DNA of 55,975 nucleotides from NCBI RefSeq assembly GCF_016584665.1, contig NZ_BBJB01000080.1, forward strand, positions 1 to 55,975, given 5' to 3'. Below are positions 8,294 to 18,113 of the stretch, one piece after another. Source of the stretch: Pseudanabaena sp. lw0831 (GTDB lineage: Bacteria > Cyanobacteriota > Cyanobacteriia > Pseudanabaenales > Pseudanabaenaceae). How positions within the stretch are numbered: the stretch's first letter is position 1; each line of letters begins with the position of its first letter. The position numbers and the translations under genes are program-made. The notes under the pieces are model-generated. The model was not told where the DNA came from and did not search any database. It was given only the letters and a program-made list of their open reading frames with translations.

Positions 8294-8319
8294 GAATAAT
8301 ATTTATTGGGATTTATTTT

Positions 8320-8356
8320 GGCTCCCTCTCCTGCGGGAGAGGGCTGGGGTGAGGGT
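8320..8356. repeat. GC-rich inverted repeat between the two lepB genes
   Basis: The sequence CCCTCTCCTGCGGGAGAGGG (stem with short loop) is followed by CTGGGGTGAGGG. It ends directly at the stop codon of the minus-strand gene at 8357. It resembles a dispersed cyanobacterial intergenic repeat rather than a terminator, since no U-run follows. Confidence 0.6.
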
Positions 8357-9061
8357 CTAATATTTAGGAACGTTTAAATTCCCAGCGCGATTGTCAAAGG
8401 GCCAGTAACGAAACACCGCTCGACCAACTAGATTCTCTTCGGGCATAAATCCCCATGCGTGGGAATCCAAACTGTTATTGCGATTATCGCCCATCACCCA
8501 ATATTTGCCATTCGGCACAGTGAAAAATGGATGCTCTTTGCCAGACTGGACATTATCAGGACGGAAGCAGTTGGGACAGAGCGCATCGTCTTGGGTTGGC
8601 AAAGTGTAGTTTGGTGGTGCGGCAATGTATGGCTCATTTAGAGGTGCATCATTTATAAAGACTTTGCCATCATGAATACTGATGCGATCGCCTGGCAAAC
8701 CAATCACCCGTTTGATATAGACCTTAGAAGCATCAGGGACAACTGGATTAATCGGTGGATTAAACACGATAATTTCGCCGCGCTCAGGTTTGCGCCAACG
8801 GATCGAAAGCTTATCGATAATTAGGCGATCGTCGATTAATAAAGTTGGCTCCATCGAGCTAGAGGGGATGTAACGTGGCTCTGCAACAGCTATCCGCACA
8901 CCTACTGCCAACAAAATTGCCACTGTGACAGTGGGTAAATTATCGAGCAAGAAATTTTTGACTGGATGTTCTTGTTTGGGAACAGGAGGTGACTGCTTAG
9001 GATCGGTGGGAGGATTGGATTGTGAATCATCAGTGCGATCGCTAGAATTATCAGATGACAT
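8357..9061 (-). CDS. lepB: Signal peptidase I (longer tandem copy)
   Basis: 234 aa. A Ser/Pro/Asp-rich cytoplasmic tail of about 33 residues precedes the membrane segment (about 36-58). Catalytic motifs are IPSSSMEPTLLIDDRL (Ser about 70) and YIKRVIGLPGDRI (Lys about 115). Box E is VMGDNRNNSLDSHAWG. It differs from the downstream paralogue by the longer tail, by SSS instead of SGS before the catalytic Ser, and by an insert with CPNCFRP (about 156-162) that adds a possible disulfide or metal-binding pair. Two paralogues may divide substrates between plasma and thylakoid membranes; that is inference. Confidence 0.92.
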   Translation of the reverse strand: MSSDNSSDRTDDSQSNPPTDPKQSPPVPKQEHPVKNFLLDNLPTVTVAILLAVGVRIAVAEPRYIPSSSMEPTLLIDDRLIIDKLSIRWRKPERGEIIVFNPPINPVVPDASKVYIKRVIGLPGDRISIHDGKVFINDAPLNEPYIAAPPNYTLPTQDDALCPNCFRPDNVQSGKEHPFFTVPNGKYWVMGDNRNNSLDSHAWGFMPEENLVGRAVFRYWPFDNRAGNLNVPKY

Positions 9062-9131
9062 AGAAATGCTCGCGGGATATGTACTTATCTTAAAGCCTGT
9101 TTAGCAAGCTTGACGTGAAGTGTCATACTTG

Positions 9132-10964
9132 CTACTTTTTCAAGGCACTGGGAACTTCAATTGCATGATCGCCAGACAGGTTAAACTCTTGATGAATAAC
9201 TTTCAGTGCTTGTTCCGCTTGATGATCGCGCACCACACAGCTAACTTTAATCTCGGATGTGGCGATCATCTCAATATTAATGTCTGCATCCGCAAGGGCG
9301 CTAAACATGCGTGCGGCAATTCCCGACTGATGGATCATATTTGCGCCGACAATACTGACTTTGCTAATGTCACCATCACAGCTAACTTCACCATAGCCGA
9401 GAACTTTAGCATATTGTTTGAGCGCTGTTTCGGCTTTGGCAAGATCGGCGATCGCTACAGTAAAGGCAATTTCATTCACATCGCGATCGGATTGCGACTG
9501 CACGATCATATCCAAACTAATATTGTGTTCGACAAGTTGCTCAAGGATTTTTGCAGCCATGCCTGGGCGATCGGGCACTTGTTGCACCGCGATTCTGGCG
9601 CGATTGCGATCTAGAGCCACGCCACGCACAGGCGAAATATCTGAGCTATTTTCATCAGAAGTGATTTCACAGGCTTGATGCGATCTCACTGGTACATTAA
9701 AGGCTTTTTGAATCGCCGCGATCGCACTTTCCCCGTCGGTTGCCGCAATCACACAACTAATTTTTATTTCAGAAGTGGAAATCATTTGAATATTGATTCC
9801 CGCTTCAGCGAGAGACGTGAACATTTGCGCGGCAACCCCTGGTCGTCCGATCATGCCCACACCGATAATGCTGATTTTGGCAACATTGGAATCGACGGTA
9901 ACTAAACTTGCCCCGATTTCCAGACCACGGGTGACCACTTCCGCCAACTGCAATTGATTTTGAGGAATCGTAAAAGCAATGTCATTTACTCCTTCGGTTT
10001 CTTGTACCGCTTGAATAATTAAGTCAACATTGATTCCTCGATCGGCTAGAGATTTAAACAACTGTGAGGCGATCCCTGGGCGATCGGGAATTTGCAAGAG
10101 CGCAATTTTGACTTGATCGTAATCAATCGAGACTGTCTCGACAAAACGATTTACTTCTAGAGATTTGAGATTACCAGTACCAATGCGCGGCGAAGTGATC
10201 ACCGTACCCGCATCATCGAGCCAACTCGATCGCACACACATTTTTACGCCAAAATTACGGGCAATTTCTACCGATCGCGGATGCAAGACTTTTGCGCCTA
10301 AACTTGCTAGCTCTAACATTTCATCGCAAGTAATTTCCGCTAACATTTGCGCCTTAGGAACAATGCGCGGGTCAGTCGTCAAAATCCCTGGAACATCAGT
10401 ATAAATCTCGCAAATGTCAGCTTCGATCGCCGCCGCGATCGCTACCGCCGAGGTGTCTGAGCCGCCACGTCCTAGAGTCGTAATTTCAGTACTAGGCTCC
10501 CCCGTTTCTGGATCAATTGCCACGCCTTGAAATCCTGCAATCACCACAACTTTTCCAAGAGCAAGCGCGGCTTTGATTTGATCGGGTTCCACATATAAAA
10601 TTCTGGCGCGGGTATGGTACGGCTCGGTGACTACCCTTACTTGCGAGCCATTCATGGCGATCGCAGGTTGTCCTACTGCTTGCAGTGCCATGCTTAGCAA
10701 CGCGATTGTCACCTGTTCGCCTGTGGCTAAGAGCAGATCCATTTCGCGCTCTTTCGCCGCAATTTCGGTGAGGCTTTGGTTATGATTTGCTGACACTGCT
10801 TCAGCGAGACCAACCAGACCATCGGTGGTTTTGCCCATAGCCGAAACCACGACTACAACTTGATTGCCAGCATCAACTGTCTTCTTAATGCGATCGCGGA
10901 CTGCTTTAATGCGATCGGCATCGGCTACGGAGGAGCCACCATATTTCTGAACTATTAACGCCAT
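9132..10964 (-). CDS. lysC: Aspartate kinase with four ACT domains
   Basis: 610 aa. It catalyses phosphorylation of L-aspartate, the first step to lysine, threonine and methionine. The kinase domain starts with VQKYGGSSVADADRIK (residues 5-20). Other kinase landmarks are TLGRGGSDTSAVAIAAA (about 162-178) and the downstream regulatory linker VEIARNFGVKMCVRSS. Four ACT modules follow (about 260-600), each with a PDRPGIA or IGVGMIGRPGVAA type turn. The duplicated ACT pair is the long form known in cyanobacteria, where lysine and threonine give concerted feedback. The gene is monocistronic by spacing. Confidence 0.95.
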   Translation of the reverse strand: MALIVQKYGGSSVADADRIKAVRDRIKKTVDAGNQVVVVVSAMGKTTDGLVGLAEAVSANHNQSLTEIAAKEREMDLLLATGEQVTIALLSMALQAVGQPAIAMNGSQVRVVTEPYHTRARILYVEPDQIKAALALGKVVVIAGFQGVAIDPETGEPSTEITTLGRGGSDTSAVAIAAAIEADICEIYTDVPGILTTDPRIVPKAQMLAEITCDEMLELASLGAKVLHPRSVEIARNFGVKMCVRSSWLDDAGTVITSPRIGTGNLKSLEVNRFVETVSIDYDQVKIALLQIPDRPGIASQLFKSLADRGINVDLIIQAVQETEGVNDIAFTIPQNQLQLAEVVTRGLEIGASLVTVDSNVAKISIIGVGMIGRPGVAAQMFTSLAEAGINIQMISTSEIKISCVIAATDGESAIAAIQKAFNVPVRSHQACEITSDENSSDISPVRGVALDRNRARIAVQQVPDRPGMAAKILEQLVEHNISLDMIVQSQSDRDVNEIAFTVAIADLAKAETALKQYAKVLGYGEVSCDGDISKVSIVGANMIHQSGIAARMFSALADADINIEMIATSEIKVSCVVRDHQAEQALKVIHQEFNLSGDHAIEVPSALKK

Positions 10965-11342
10965 TCGTTAGAGAAAATTAAACTTGAAAGAATTTTTGAG
11001 ATGTTTTGCCAAATAGCTAAAGTAAAGCATTACAGCCTATTCATCATACATTTCATATAGCGATCGGCAAAATAAATGAGGGGGGATTCCAGCAATTCTC
11101 ATTATGAAACCAATTTAGGGGTTTGCAGCGCCCACGGCGCTGCAAACCCCTAAATTGGTTTTGAATCCAGCAATTCATCTCTTGAAATAAAGCACGGCAA
11201 TTTTGGAAATAATTAAAAGTTTTTTACGATACATTGCGATCGCGCTAATTGACAAGTATTGTTAAGATAATCCGTAGATTTGCTCCAATGATATGATTAC
11301 CTAGTCAGGAGTGAACGTGTACTTAACAAGGAACTGTCTTTT
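10965..11342. repeat. lysC-gpmI divergent gap with MITE-like copy B
   Basis: 378 nt between divergent genes. Positions 11091-11107 carry AGCAATTCTCATTATGA, joined to a perfect hairpin (arms 11107-11132 and 11136-11161, loop CAC). The right-hand terminal repeat is absent, and TCCAGCAATTC is repeated directly on both sides (about 11088 and 11166). The rest must hold both promoters; I cannot fix -35/-10 boxes with confidence. Confidence 0.55.
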
Positions 11343-12947
11343 ATGCAAACGGGGTCTGTTTCTCCACTGGTTCTGATCATCTTAGACGGCTGGGGACATA
11401 GGGAAGAAACCGAGGGCAATGCGATCGCCGCAGCAAATACTCCCGTCATGGATAGCCTATGGAGTACCTACCCAAAAACTCTCCTCCAAGCCTCTGGCAA
11501 AGATGTTGGCTTACCAAAAGGTCAAATGGGCAACTCTGAAGTTGGACATTTAAACATTGGTGCTGGTCGAGTTGTTCCTCAAGAATTAGTTAGGATTTCT
11601 GATGCTGTCGATGATGGCTCGTTGTTGACAAATTCTGTGCTTGTCCAAGTTTGTGAAAAGGTCAGAGCCAACCATAGCAAATTGCATCTTTTAGGGCTTT
11701 GCTCCGATGGCGGCGTGCATTCACATATCGATCATCTATTGGGATTACTAGATTTAGCTAAATCCCAACAAATTGATGATGTCTGTATTCATGTGATTAC
11801 CGATGGGCGCGACACTTTGCCCCATTCAGGGATCAACTTTATTAAGCTTTTACAGGCACATATTAAAAAGATTGGTGTCGGACGCATTGTCACAGTCAGT
11901 GGGCGTTATTTTGTCATGGATCGCGACAAGCGTTGGGATCGCCTTCAAAAAGCCTATGAAGTCCTGACAAATGATTGCATCACCACTGAGCTAACCGAAC
12001 CAACAGATTTGTTGGAAGCTGCCTACAAAGAAAAAATTACCGACGAATTTCTACCCCCAACTCGAATTGCTCATGGCGCGATCGCCTCAGGTGACGGCGT
12101 AATTTGCTTTAATTTCCGCCCCGATCGCTCTCGTGAGATCACTCAAGCCCTTGTCGCAAAAAACTTTGTAGCTTTTGAACGCGATCATATTGAGCATCTC
12201 GCTTATGCCACATTTACGCAGTACGATAGCGCTTTACCAGTTCCTGTCGCCTTTTTACCCCAAAACTTAACTAATTTGCTGGGGCCAGTTGTGGCGAAGC
12301 ATGGACTGAAGCAGTTACGGCTAGCCGAAACTGAGAAATATGCCCATGTCACCTATTTCTTTGATGGTGGTCTGGAAGAAGCCAGTGAAGGCGATGATCG
12401 AGTTTTGGTAAATAGTCCAAGGGTCTCTACCTACGATCAAGAACCTGCCATGTCTGCGGCTGAGGTGACGCGCATTGCATCAGACGCGATCGCTAAGCGC
12501 ATTTACTCGCTAATCGTGATTAACTACGCTAACCCTGACATGGTCGGGCATACTGGCAACTTTGAAGCTACGGTCAAGGCTCTTGAACATGTAGATAAAT
12601 GTTTGGGCAAATTATTATCTAGTATCGCCAATGCAGGCGGTACGGCTTTAATCACCGCCGATCATGGTAATGCTGAATATATGTGGGATGAGCATGGCAA
12701 TCCTTGGACTGCCCACTCTAGCAATCCTGTGCCATTTATTTTGATAGAGGGTGAAGGATGCAAGATCTATGGTCATGGTGCTGATGTCAAGCTCAAGCCT
12801 TCAGGTGGTCGTCTAGCGGATATTGCGCCTACGATTTTAGAAATTCTGAAAGTCCCGCAACCAGAAGAAATGACAGGTGTTTCTTTATTAGAAACAGCAA
12901 TTTATGAGTTACAGAGCGTCAAAACTCCAGTCAAAATTGGTAAATAA
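11343..12947 (+). CDS. gpmI: 2,3-bisphosphoglycerate-independent phosphoglycerate mutase
   Basis: 534 aa, slightly longer than the usual 510-515 because of a short C-terminal extension. It interconverts 3- and 2-phosphoglycerate in glycolysis and gluconeogenesis using two metal ions. Phosphatase-domain ligands are LIILDGWG (Asp about 14), MGNSEVGHLNIGAGR (catalytic Ser about 64), NPDMVGHTGN (about 400) and TADHGNAEYMWDEHG (about 440-455). The transferase insert has GGVHSHIDHL (about 124), TDGRDTLP (about 155) and FRPDRSRE (about 262). The ATG follows AAGGAACTGTCTTTT, a good Shine-Dalgarno. An imperfect terminator follows at 13003-13037. Confidence 0.96.
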   Translation: MQTGSVSPLVLIILDGWGHREETEGNAIAAANTPVMDSLWSTYPKTLLQASGKDVGLPKGQMGNSEVGHLNIGAGRVVPQELVRISDAVDDGSLLTNSVLVQVCEKVRANHSKLHLLGLCSDGGVHSHIDHLLGLLDLAKSQQIDDVCIHVITDGRDTLPHSGINFIKLLQAHIKKIGVGRIVTVSGRYFVMDRDKRWDRLQKAYEVLTNDCITTELTEPTDLLEAAYKEKITDEFLPPTRIAHGAIASGDGVICFNFRPDRSREITQALVAKNFVAFERDHIEHLAYATFTQYDSALPVPVAFLPQNLTNLLGPVVAKHGLKQLRLAETEKYAHVTYFFDGGLEEASEGDDRVLVNSPRVSTYDQEPAMSAAEVTRIASDAIAKRIYSLIVINYANPDMVGHTGNFEATVKALEHVDKCLGKLLSSIANAGGTALITADHGNAEYMWDEHGNPWTAHSSNPVPFILIEGEGCKIYGHGADVKLKPSGGRLADIAPTILEILKVPQPEEMTGVSLLETAIYELQSVKTPVKIGK

Positions 12948-13002
12948 ATCAAAGGGCTGAATCGCGGATTAGACAGATTTATGGATGACACGGATTTTTT
13001 TT

Positions 13003-13037
13003 AAAGAAAGATGGCGCTTGCGCCACCTTTCCTTTTT
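13003..13037 (+). terminator. Imperfect intrinsic terminator after gpmI
   Basis: Stem AAAGAAAGATGGCG with CGCCACCTTTCCTTT (two mismatches), loop CTTG, followed by a T-rich run. It separates gpmI from the next plus-strand gene. Confidence 0.5.
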
Positions 13038-13103
13038 AGGTTGCAGAATATAGATAGCGTTAGAGAAAACTTATCGCCATCTATATTCTGAAGGTTAACT
13101 TAA

Positions 13104-13937
13104 ATGTCAAAACTGACCAGACGCGAGTTCATTGCGATTAGCAGTCTGACGGCTGGCTTTGCGATCGCTGTGCAGCCTATTTCTGCAAAAACAATTACTA
13201 CCGATCTCAAGGGGATCATCGCAGGTGAAGTCAAAATCCCTGTCAAAGATGGCATAATCCCTGCCTATCGAGCCATGCCTACTTTTGGGAAAGATTTCCC
13301 TGTGATTTTAGTTGTCCAAGAGATTTTTGGAGTTCATGCATACATACAAGATGTTTGTCGCCGTTTAGCCAAATTAGGTTATTTAGCGATCGCCCCTGAA
13401 ATGTTTTATCGACAAGGCGACGTGTCAAAACTGACAGATATTGCTGAGATTCGGAAAGTGGTTAGTAAAGTACCTGACGCTCAGGTAATGTCTGATCTTG
13501 ATGCAACCGTGGCATGGGCAGCGAAATCGTCTAAGGGTAATATTCAAAAATTGGGGATTACAGGTTTTTGCTGGGGTGGCCGAATCACTTGGCTCTATGC
13601 TGCCCATAACCCCAAAGTTAAGGCTGGGGTGGCATGGTATGGCAGACTTGTGGGCGAATCAACCGCACTTACGCCCAAACATCCACTGGATATCGCCATG
13701 AGCTTGCAAGTACCAATTTTAGGACTCTATGGTGGCAAAGATACGGGCATTCCTTTAGATACGGTTGAGCAAATGCGCGATCGCCTGAAAGGTTGCAGTA
13801 CTAAATCTGAGATCGTCGTTTATCCTGACGCGCCTCATGCTTTTCACGCCGATTATCGTCCTTCCTATCGTCAGTCAGACGCTGAGGATGGCTGGAAACG
13901 TTTACAGGCTTGGTTTAAGGAAAATGAAGTTATCTAA
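13104..13937 (+). CDS. Tat-exported dienelactone hydrolase family protein
   Basis: 277 aa. The N-terminus [21 protein letters not shown] has a twin-arginine motif (RR at 6-7) and a hydrophobic core ending near residue 28, so Tat export to the periplasm or thylakoid lumen is likely. The alpha/beta hydrolase domain shows [20 protein letters not shown] (about 70-90), the nucleophile elbow GFCWGGR (Cys about 155), GGKDTGIPL (Asp about 212) and PHAFHADYR (His about 248). This Cys-Asp-His triad is that of dienelactone hydrolases. The real substrate in cyanobacteria is not known to me. Confidence 0.85.
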   Translation: MSKLTRREFIAISSLTAGFAIAVQPISAKTITTDLKGIIAGEVKIPVKDGIIPAYRAMPTFGKDFPVILVVQEIFGVHAYIQDVCRRLAKLGYLAIAPEMFYRQGDVSKLTDIAEIRKVVSKVPDAQVMSDLDATVAWAAKSSKGNIQKLGITGFCWGGRITWLYAAHNPKVKAGVAWYGRLVGESTALTPKHPLDIAMSLQVPILGLYGGKDTGIPLDTVEQMRDRLKGCSTKSEIVVYPDAPHAFHADYRPSYRQSDAEDGWKRLQAWFKENEVI

Positions 13938-14254
13938 ACAAAAATTGAGTTTCATCGGTAAATAAGAATTACAACAGTGTTCGATCAAACCCGTCATAAG
14001 AAGGGTCGCAGGGCGAAGCCCCGCAATGGGTTTTATATTCTTATTCGTGGCAGGTTTGAAAGCAAATTGCTGTAAATATAAAAATTCAAAATCTGTGCCG
14101 CCCGCTGCGCGGGCGGCACAGATTTTTAGCTACTTATTAGTAGCCGCTGAAATGATGTTAAACAAGAAAAAAGAGCGCATTGCGCTCTTTTTTCTTGCAA
14201 AGCTCTATCATGTAAAGGAGTGTAAAGTATTGTAAACAAATAGTGTTTTTTCAG
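13938..14254. repeat. Gap with two strong hairpins between the hydrolase and SDR genes
   Basis: 317 nt. A perfect hairpin (arms 14088-14105 and 14109-14126, loop TGC) belongs to the same family as 20906-20946, with compensatory changes. A second hairpin, arms 14164-14178 and 14182-14196, ends in TTTTTTCTT and looks like a true terminator. A weaker GC-rich inverted repeat with AAACCC/GGGTTT ends lies at about 13989-14035. I see no convincing gene. Confidence 0.55.
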
Positions 14255-14971
14255 ATGCAAAATAAAGTTGTTGTCGTTGTCGGTGCAACAGGTGGAATTG
14301 GTTCAGCACTTGTTCCAAAACTTGCTGAAGCAGGAGCGAAGTTAGTTCTCGTGGCTAGAGATGCTGATAAGTTAGAAGAGCTAGTCAACAATTTGGAAGA
14401 TGACAACGACATTGAGGCGATCGCTATTCCTACAGACATCACTAAATATGAGCAAGTCGAAGCCATGGTGCAGAAGGCGATCGCAAAGTTTGGACAGATT
14501 GATGTCTTAGTTAATGCCGCAGGTGCGGGCGTGATGAAGCAATTCCTTCGCATTGAACCGCAAGAACTTGATCAGATGATTGATCTCAATCTCAAGGGGA
14601 ATTTCTATACCAGTCAAGCAGTTGCCAATGTCATGAAGGATCGCAAGATTGGACATATCTGTAATGTAATTGGCATTCTTGGCAAGCATCCAATGGCAAT
14701 GGCAGCAGCTTATTGTGCATCGAAATTTGGGGCGATCGGATTTAGCAAATGTATGGCAGATGAGCTTCGCCGCTTGGGGATTAAGGTAACTTTATTTTAT
14801 TTTGGAGGGATTGATTCGCCATTTTGGGATAACGTCAGCCTGAAGGTCGATCGCAGCAAAATGCTAACGACTGAAACAGCGGCAAATGCAATCATGTTTG
14901 CTCTTTCTGCTGATCCACAAGCCGTCCCGATGGAAATCAATATTCAACCCGAAAGCCATTTATTCTTTTAA
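14255..14971 (+). CDS. Short-chain dehydrogenase/reductase
   Basis: 238 aa from the ATG at 14255; a GTG at 14243 would add four residues. The classical SDR landmarks are VVVGATGGIGSALVPKLAE (dinucleotide site), IPTDITKYEQVEAM, NAAGAG near residue 90 and the catalytic YCASKFG near 155, with a Ser-less NVIGILGKHP strand before it. The GATGGIG form and the following acidic and basic pattern leave NAD versus NADP open. The substrate is unknown; FabG-like and YdfG-like roles are both possible. It follows the hairpin pair described in the upstream gap and probably forms its own transcription unit. Confidence 0.85.
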   Translation: MQNKVVVVVGATGGIGSALVPKLAEAGAKLVLVARDADKLEELVNNLEDDNDIEAIAIPTDITKYEQVEAMVQKAIAKFGQIDVLVNAAGAGVMKQFLRIEPQELDQMIDLNLKGNFYTSQAVANVMKDRKIGHICNVIGILGKHPMAMAAAYCASKFGAIGFSKCMADELRRLGIKVTLFYFGGIDSPFWDNVSLKVDRSKMLTTETAANAIMFALSADPQAVPMEINIQPESHLFF

Positions 14972-15014
14972 TAGTGCGTTTAGAAAACCTAGGCTTTAGT
15001 ATAAATCTCTACTT

Positions 15015-15037
15015 GCTCTCCCTTGAAAAGGGGGAGC
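15015..15037. repeat. Short GC-rich stem-loop after the SDR gene
   Basis: GCTCTCCCTT and AAGGGGGAGC around a GAA-type loop, flanked by T-rich and A-rich bases. It lies between convergent genes (SDR plus, membrane protein minus) and could terminate either. It resembles a common cyanobacterial intergenic repeat. Confidence 0.45.
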
Positions 15038-15078
15038 AAAATTTGAAAGACATTTTTACGGAGAGAATAGGTGTTTCT

Positions 15079-15540
15079 CTACTTTTTAAGATAGTAAACA
15101 GCAGTAGTAGCAAATAACCAGATACTCATGATTTTACCTAGTGTATTCTCTACTAGGCGCTTCATATAGTAGTCATTTTCTTGCAATAGCAATCTAGGAC
15201 TATCCCATAATCTAGGCTCAAATAACATTGCCACAACTAAACAAAGTGAAGCGATTACCCAACTAATAAAGACACTTTTCCAGCTTTGTGGATAAGTCCA
15301 TGATGGTGGTTTACTCCAAAAGATTTTTAATGCCAAGCGCCATATACCGATAAAGATTAGATAGAGAATTAGGCTGAAAGCAACAAAAAAAGCCATACCC
15401 CCAATCATAAAGACTTTATCTTGCACCAGTGGGATTACTAAAAATAGATTAAATGCATACCAAATAGGTGCGTACAGGCATAAGAATGTTGGCACAAGTA
15501 ACGCTAAAGCTATGCAAAAACTATTGATCAATCGTCTCAT
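15079..15540 (-). CDS. Small integral membrane protein of unknown function
   Basis: 153 aa with four hydrophobic segments (about residues 7-35, 42-66, 88-108 and 132-150) and an aromatic, basic loop between segments 2 and 3 (WRLALKIFWSKPPSWTYPQSWK). No recognised motif. It is likely a plasma-membrane or thylakoid protein. It diverges from the exported protein gene at 15759 and shares the roughly 200-nt region between them. Confidence 0.6.
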   Translation of the reverse strand: MRRLINSFCIALALLVPTFLCLYAPIWYAFNLFLVIPLVQDKVFMIGGMAFFVAFSLILYLIFIGIWRLALKIFWSKPPSWTYPQSWKSVFISWVIASLCLVVAMLFEPRLWDSPRLLLQENDYYMKRLVENTLGKIMSIWLFATTAVYYLKK

Positions 15541-15758
15541 TTTTCACCTGTTAATCCTAGCGAAAATCAGTATTTAGTCATTTTTTGCACAAATAAATCT
15601 AAATTGCAAGCTTTCTAGTCATGAGAGAGGGATTTCTCTCTGAATTGCTTTGTTTCAAATTACTGAGAAGTATTTCTATCTCACCAAAATCAAGTTTAAT
15701 GATAAAAAGCAAATTCTTATCTAGCCTTCTGTCAGCTTGCCTAAACTTGGAGATCAAA

Positions 15759-18113
15759 ATGCAAAAGCGATATCTATATATATTGACTATATTCGTCACG
15801 ATCTTCTCGTTTGGCATAGCCCTTAAAGCGACAGAAGTATTTCAATCACGGACAGTCAAAATACCTAGTCCATCTGAAATGTCAAAACTTGCGGATTCCT
15901 TCAGTCCCCAAGAAATCTCACAACTAGAAATCGATGATGTCCTGCGCGATCGCCTTCGATTTGATCCCCAATGGCAAGAAATCGCTCAAGCAATTCGCCA
16001 AGATATTATTGTTGCTAAATGGGGAAAAGATCCAGTTGAGAATCCAGTCTGGAAAAAATATGGAGCCAAGGCATATCCATTACTGAGTTATTATGCTAGC
16101 TCCCGTGATGATACTCGCCAAAAGTATGGTATCGAAGGAATTCGTCGTCTAGGTAAACCCTATACAACCCTGTGGCTGAGAGGACAGATTCAACGACGTT
16201 TGGCTTATCCTAACTTTTATGACATCGCTCCCTATACTTCAGAGGCTCAAAGCAAGGACTGGGAAAAAGAATTTGGCTTGGATGATCCAAAAGTACGGAA
16301 AGAGTTAATCAGTCTTGCCAAAGCAAATCTTGAACCTCGGAATTCGCCGCAATATTACGACCAATTTAATCTAGGTTTTTTAACGCAATTACTAGGTTAT
16401 GAAGCTGTGTATGGCAAAAACTCCTACGAGAAGGACAAGAATTTTGTGGGTCTATCGGAATGGTTACAGTACGAGCAACTTCAAAAGCCTACAGATATTC
16501 AAGTCAAATCAGCGATCGCCCTCTATAAAAAGTTGTCTAGCGATGCCCAAGAGCACATTTTAGTTGAGCGATTAGGTGCTATCAAAGCAGGACAAATTAC
16601 GCCCTTCGCTCGCTCCTTCTTTCTTTCTTTAGCTAATGATCAATCTGCTAGCGATCGCATGTGGGCGATCGCAGAATTGGATCGACATGGTGATCCTCAA
16701 GGGACAGAAATCCTCAAAAATATTTTGAATAACGATCTATCTCAACTACATTCCCTCTCACGGATCGTCAGTTACGAAAATTTTGCGCCAAAAGGTGACT
16801 ATGCCTATTACTTGCTGCTGGGAATGGTGGAGAAATATCCGCAATCAAAATTTGCGATCGCCTGTCGCGAATATGGTGATTTAACAGGTCGCTCTTATTT
16901 TGATGGTCAGCCCCGTAGTGAAGCAGTTCTTGCTAGCAATGCCAAACGATCTGAGAAAGAACGCCTCAATGCATGGCAAGACTGGCTCAAGCGATATTCA
17001 CAGCATTCTGGAGCCGACGATGCTCATCACTTCCTTGCTCTGAGTCTCCAAGACAACAATGATATTGTCGGAGCGATGCGTCTCTGGATCAAAGTTATGG
17101 CACAACCAATGGGCGATCGCGATGCCCTTTACCTCGCCTTCCCCCATGTGCGTACCCTCCTTGATATCGGTCTATCCATCGACCAGATGCAGACCCTCCT
17201 GCAAGAGCCAGAAAATCAACCCCTTGGCTCTCTCTTGAAATATGCGATCGCGATCCAATATGCGCGATCGCATGACTATGCCAAGGCTCTAGAGATATCC
17301 GCAAATGTGCAATTAGAAGCTATTCCTGATCGAATCCTCGAAGCTTATTATTATCCGCAAGGACGAATGCGTTGGTCATGGCAATATAATCAGGTCGAAA
17401 ACTTTAAGAAAGAAGCCCAATCATTATTGAGCGAACAAAAATTACGCTGGCAAAAACTCCGCCAATGGCAAATCGAAAATACTCCCGAATCGCGATATCA
17501 GATCGCCTCCGATTGGGCAGGCATGGGCGGATGGAAAAACGGTTATTTGCCGATCTGGGATGGTAGTCGCCTTTATCGCTTGCCAAACTGGAATTGTAGC
17601 GAGTGGTGGGTATGCGATGAATCTAAGCGCAGTGATGCGGAAATTCTCGCTAAGTATCAAGCTGGCAGTCAAAATGCGATCGCTCTTTCCCTCTATCAAA
17701 ACTTGCTTGAAGATGGCAGTCTCCCGACTGACCTTCGAGAAAAATCTCTTTACATGGTAGCAATGACCCTGCTTGCCCAGTGGGAAAACCACACTTTCTC
17801 AGAAACCCAACGTATCCATCCACCCGCAGGAGTGACTACTACTAAGCAATATCAACCAGCGAGTAGACGTAGCTATTCTTACCAAGATTACGAGCAACGC
17901 GAAAAGAATATGCGTTCTGACTACCAAAGGCGCATTGATGGCATCATCACTGAATTACAGGTGAAGTTTCCTCGGAGCCAATATATTGATGATTTGCTAT
18001 TTTCTAGCTTCTTTCTCAGTGAGCAATCCAATTATTTGCAAAGGTTGCTAGAGCGATATCCCAACAGCGATCGCTCCGCAGAAGCAAAGTTTCTCCTAGA
18101 CTTAAAAAAATAG
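15759..18113 (+). CDS. Large exported TPR/HEAT-like repeat protein
   Basis: 784 aa from the ATG at 15759, chosen because TTGGAG lies at a proper distance and the next residues MQKRYLYILTIFVTIFSFGIALKA form a signal peptide or anchor. The frame is open upstream to 15621, but that part has no coding character. The body is helical and rich in Trp, Tyr and Gln with repeated helix pairs: HEAT-like around residues 100-260, and TPR/Sel1-like around 400-560 and 730-784 (FPRSQYIDDLLFSSFF then LLERYPNSDRSAEAKFLL). The final repeat resembles outer-membrane lipoprotein or TolA-associated TPRs. I cannot name a function. Confidence 0.7.
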   Translation: MQKRYLYILTIFVTIFSFGIALKATEVFQSRTVKIPSPSEMSKLADSFSPQEISQLEIDDVLRDRLRFDPQWQEIAQAIRQDIIVAKWGKDPVENPVWKKYGAKAYPLLSYYASSRDDTRQKYGIEGIRRLGKPYTTLWLRGQIQRRLAYPNFYDIAPYTSEAQSKDWEKEFGLDDPKVRKELISLAKANLEPRNSPQYYDQFNLGFLTQLLGYEAVYGKNSYEKDKNFVGLSEWLQYEQLQKPTDIQVKSAIALYKKLSSDAQEHILVERLGAIKAGQITPFARSFFLSLANDQSASDRMWAIAELDRHGDPQGTEILKNILNNDLSQLHSLSRIVSYENFAPKGDYAYYLLLGMVEKYPQSKFAIACREYGDLTGRSYFDGQPRSEAVLASNAKRSEKERLNAWQDWLKRYSQHSGADDAHHFLALSLQDNNDIVGAMRLWIKVMAQPMGDRDALYLAFPHVRTLLDIGLSIDQMQTLLQEPENQPLGSLLKYAIAIQYARSHDYAKALEISANVQLEAIPDRILEAYYYPQGRMRWSWQYNQVENFKKEAQSLLSEQKLRWQKLRQWQIENTPESRYQIASDWAGMGGWKNGYLPIWDGSRLYRLPNWNCSEWWVCDESKRSDAEILAKYQAGSQNAIALSLYQNLLEDGSLPTDLREKSLYMVAMTLLAQWENHTFSETQRIHPPAGVTTTKQYQPASRRSYSYQDYEQREKNMRSDYQRRIDGIITELQVKFPRSQYIDDLLFSSFFLSEQSNYLQRLLERYPNSDRSAEAKFLLDLKK

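Noticed and set aside
9120..9614. Open frames opposite lysC, up to 164 codons
   Set aside because: Antisense to the ACT domains; composition follows the codons of lysC in another frame.
14026..14235. 69-codon frame in the gap before the SDR gene
   Set aside because: It consists mainly of two hairpins read in one frame and lacks coding character.
15621..15758. Upstream extension of the large exported protein
   Set aside because: The segment before the ATG at 15759 lacks a ribosome site and would hide the signal peptide 46 residues inside.
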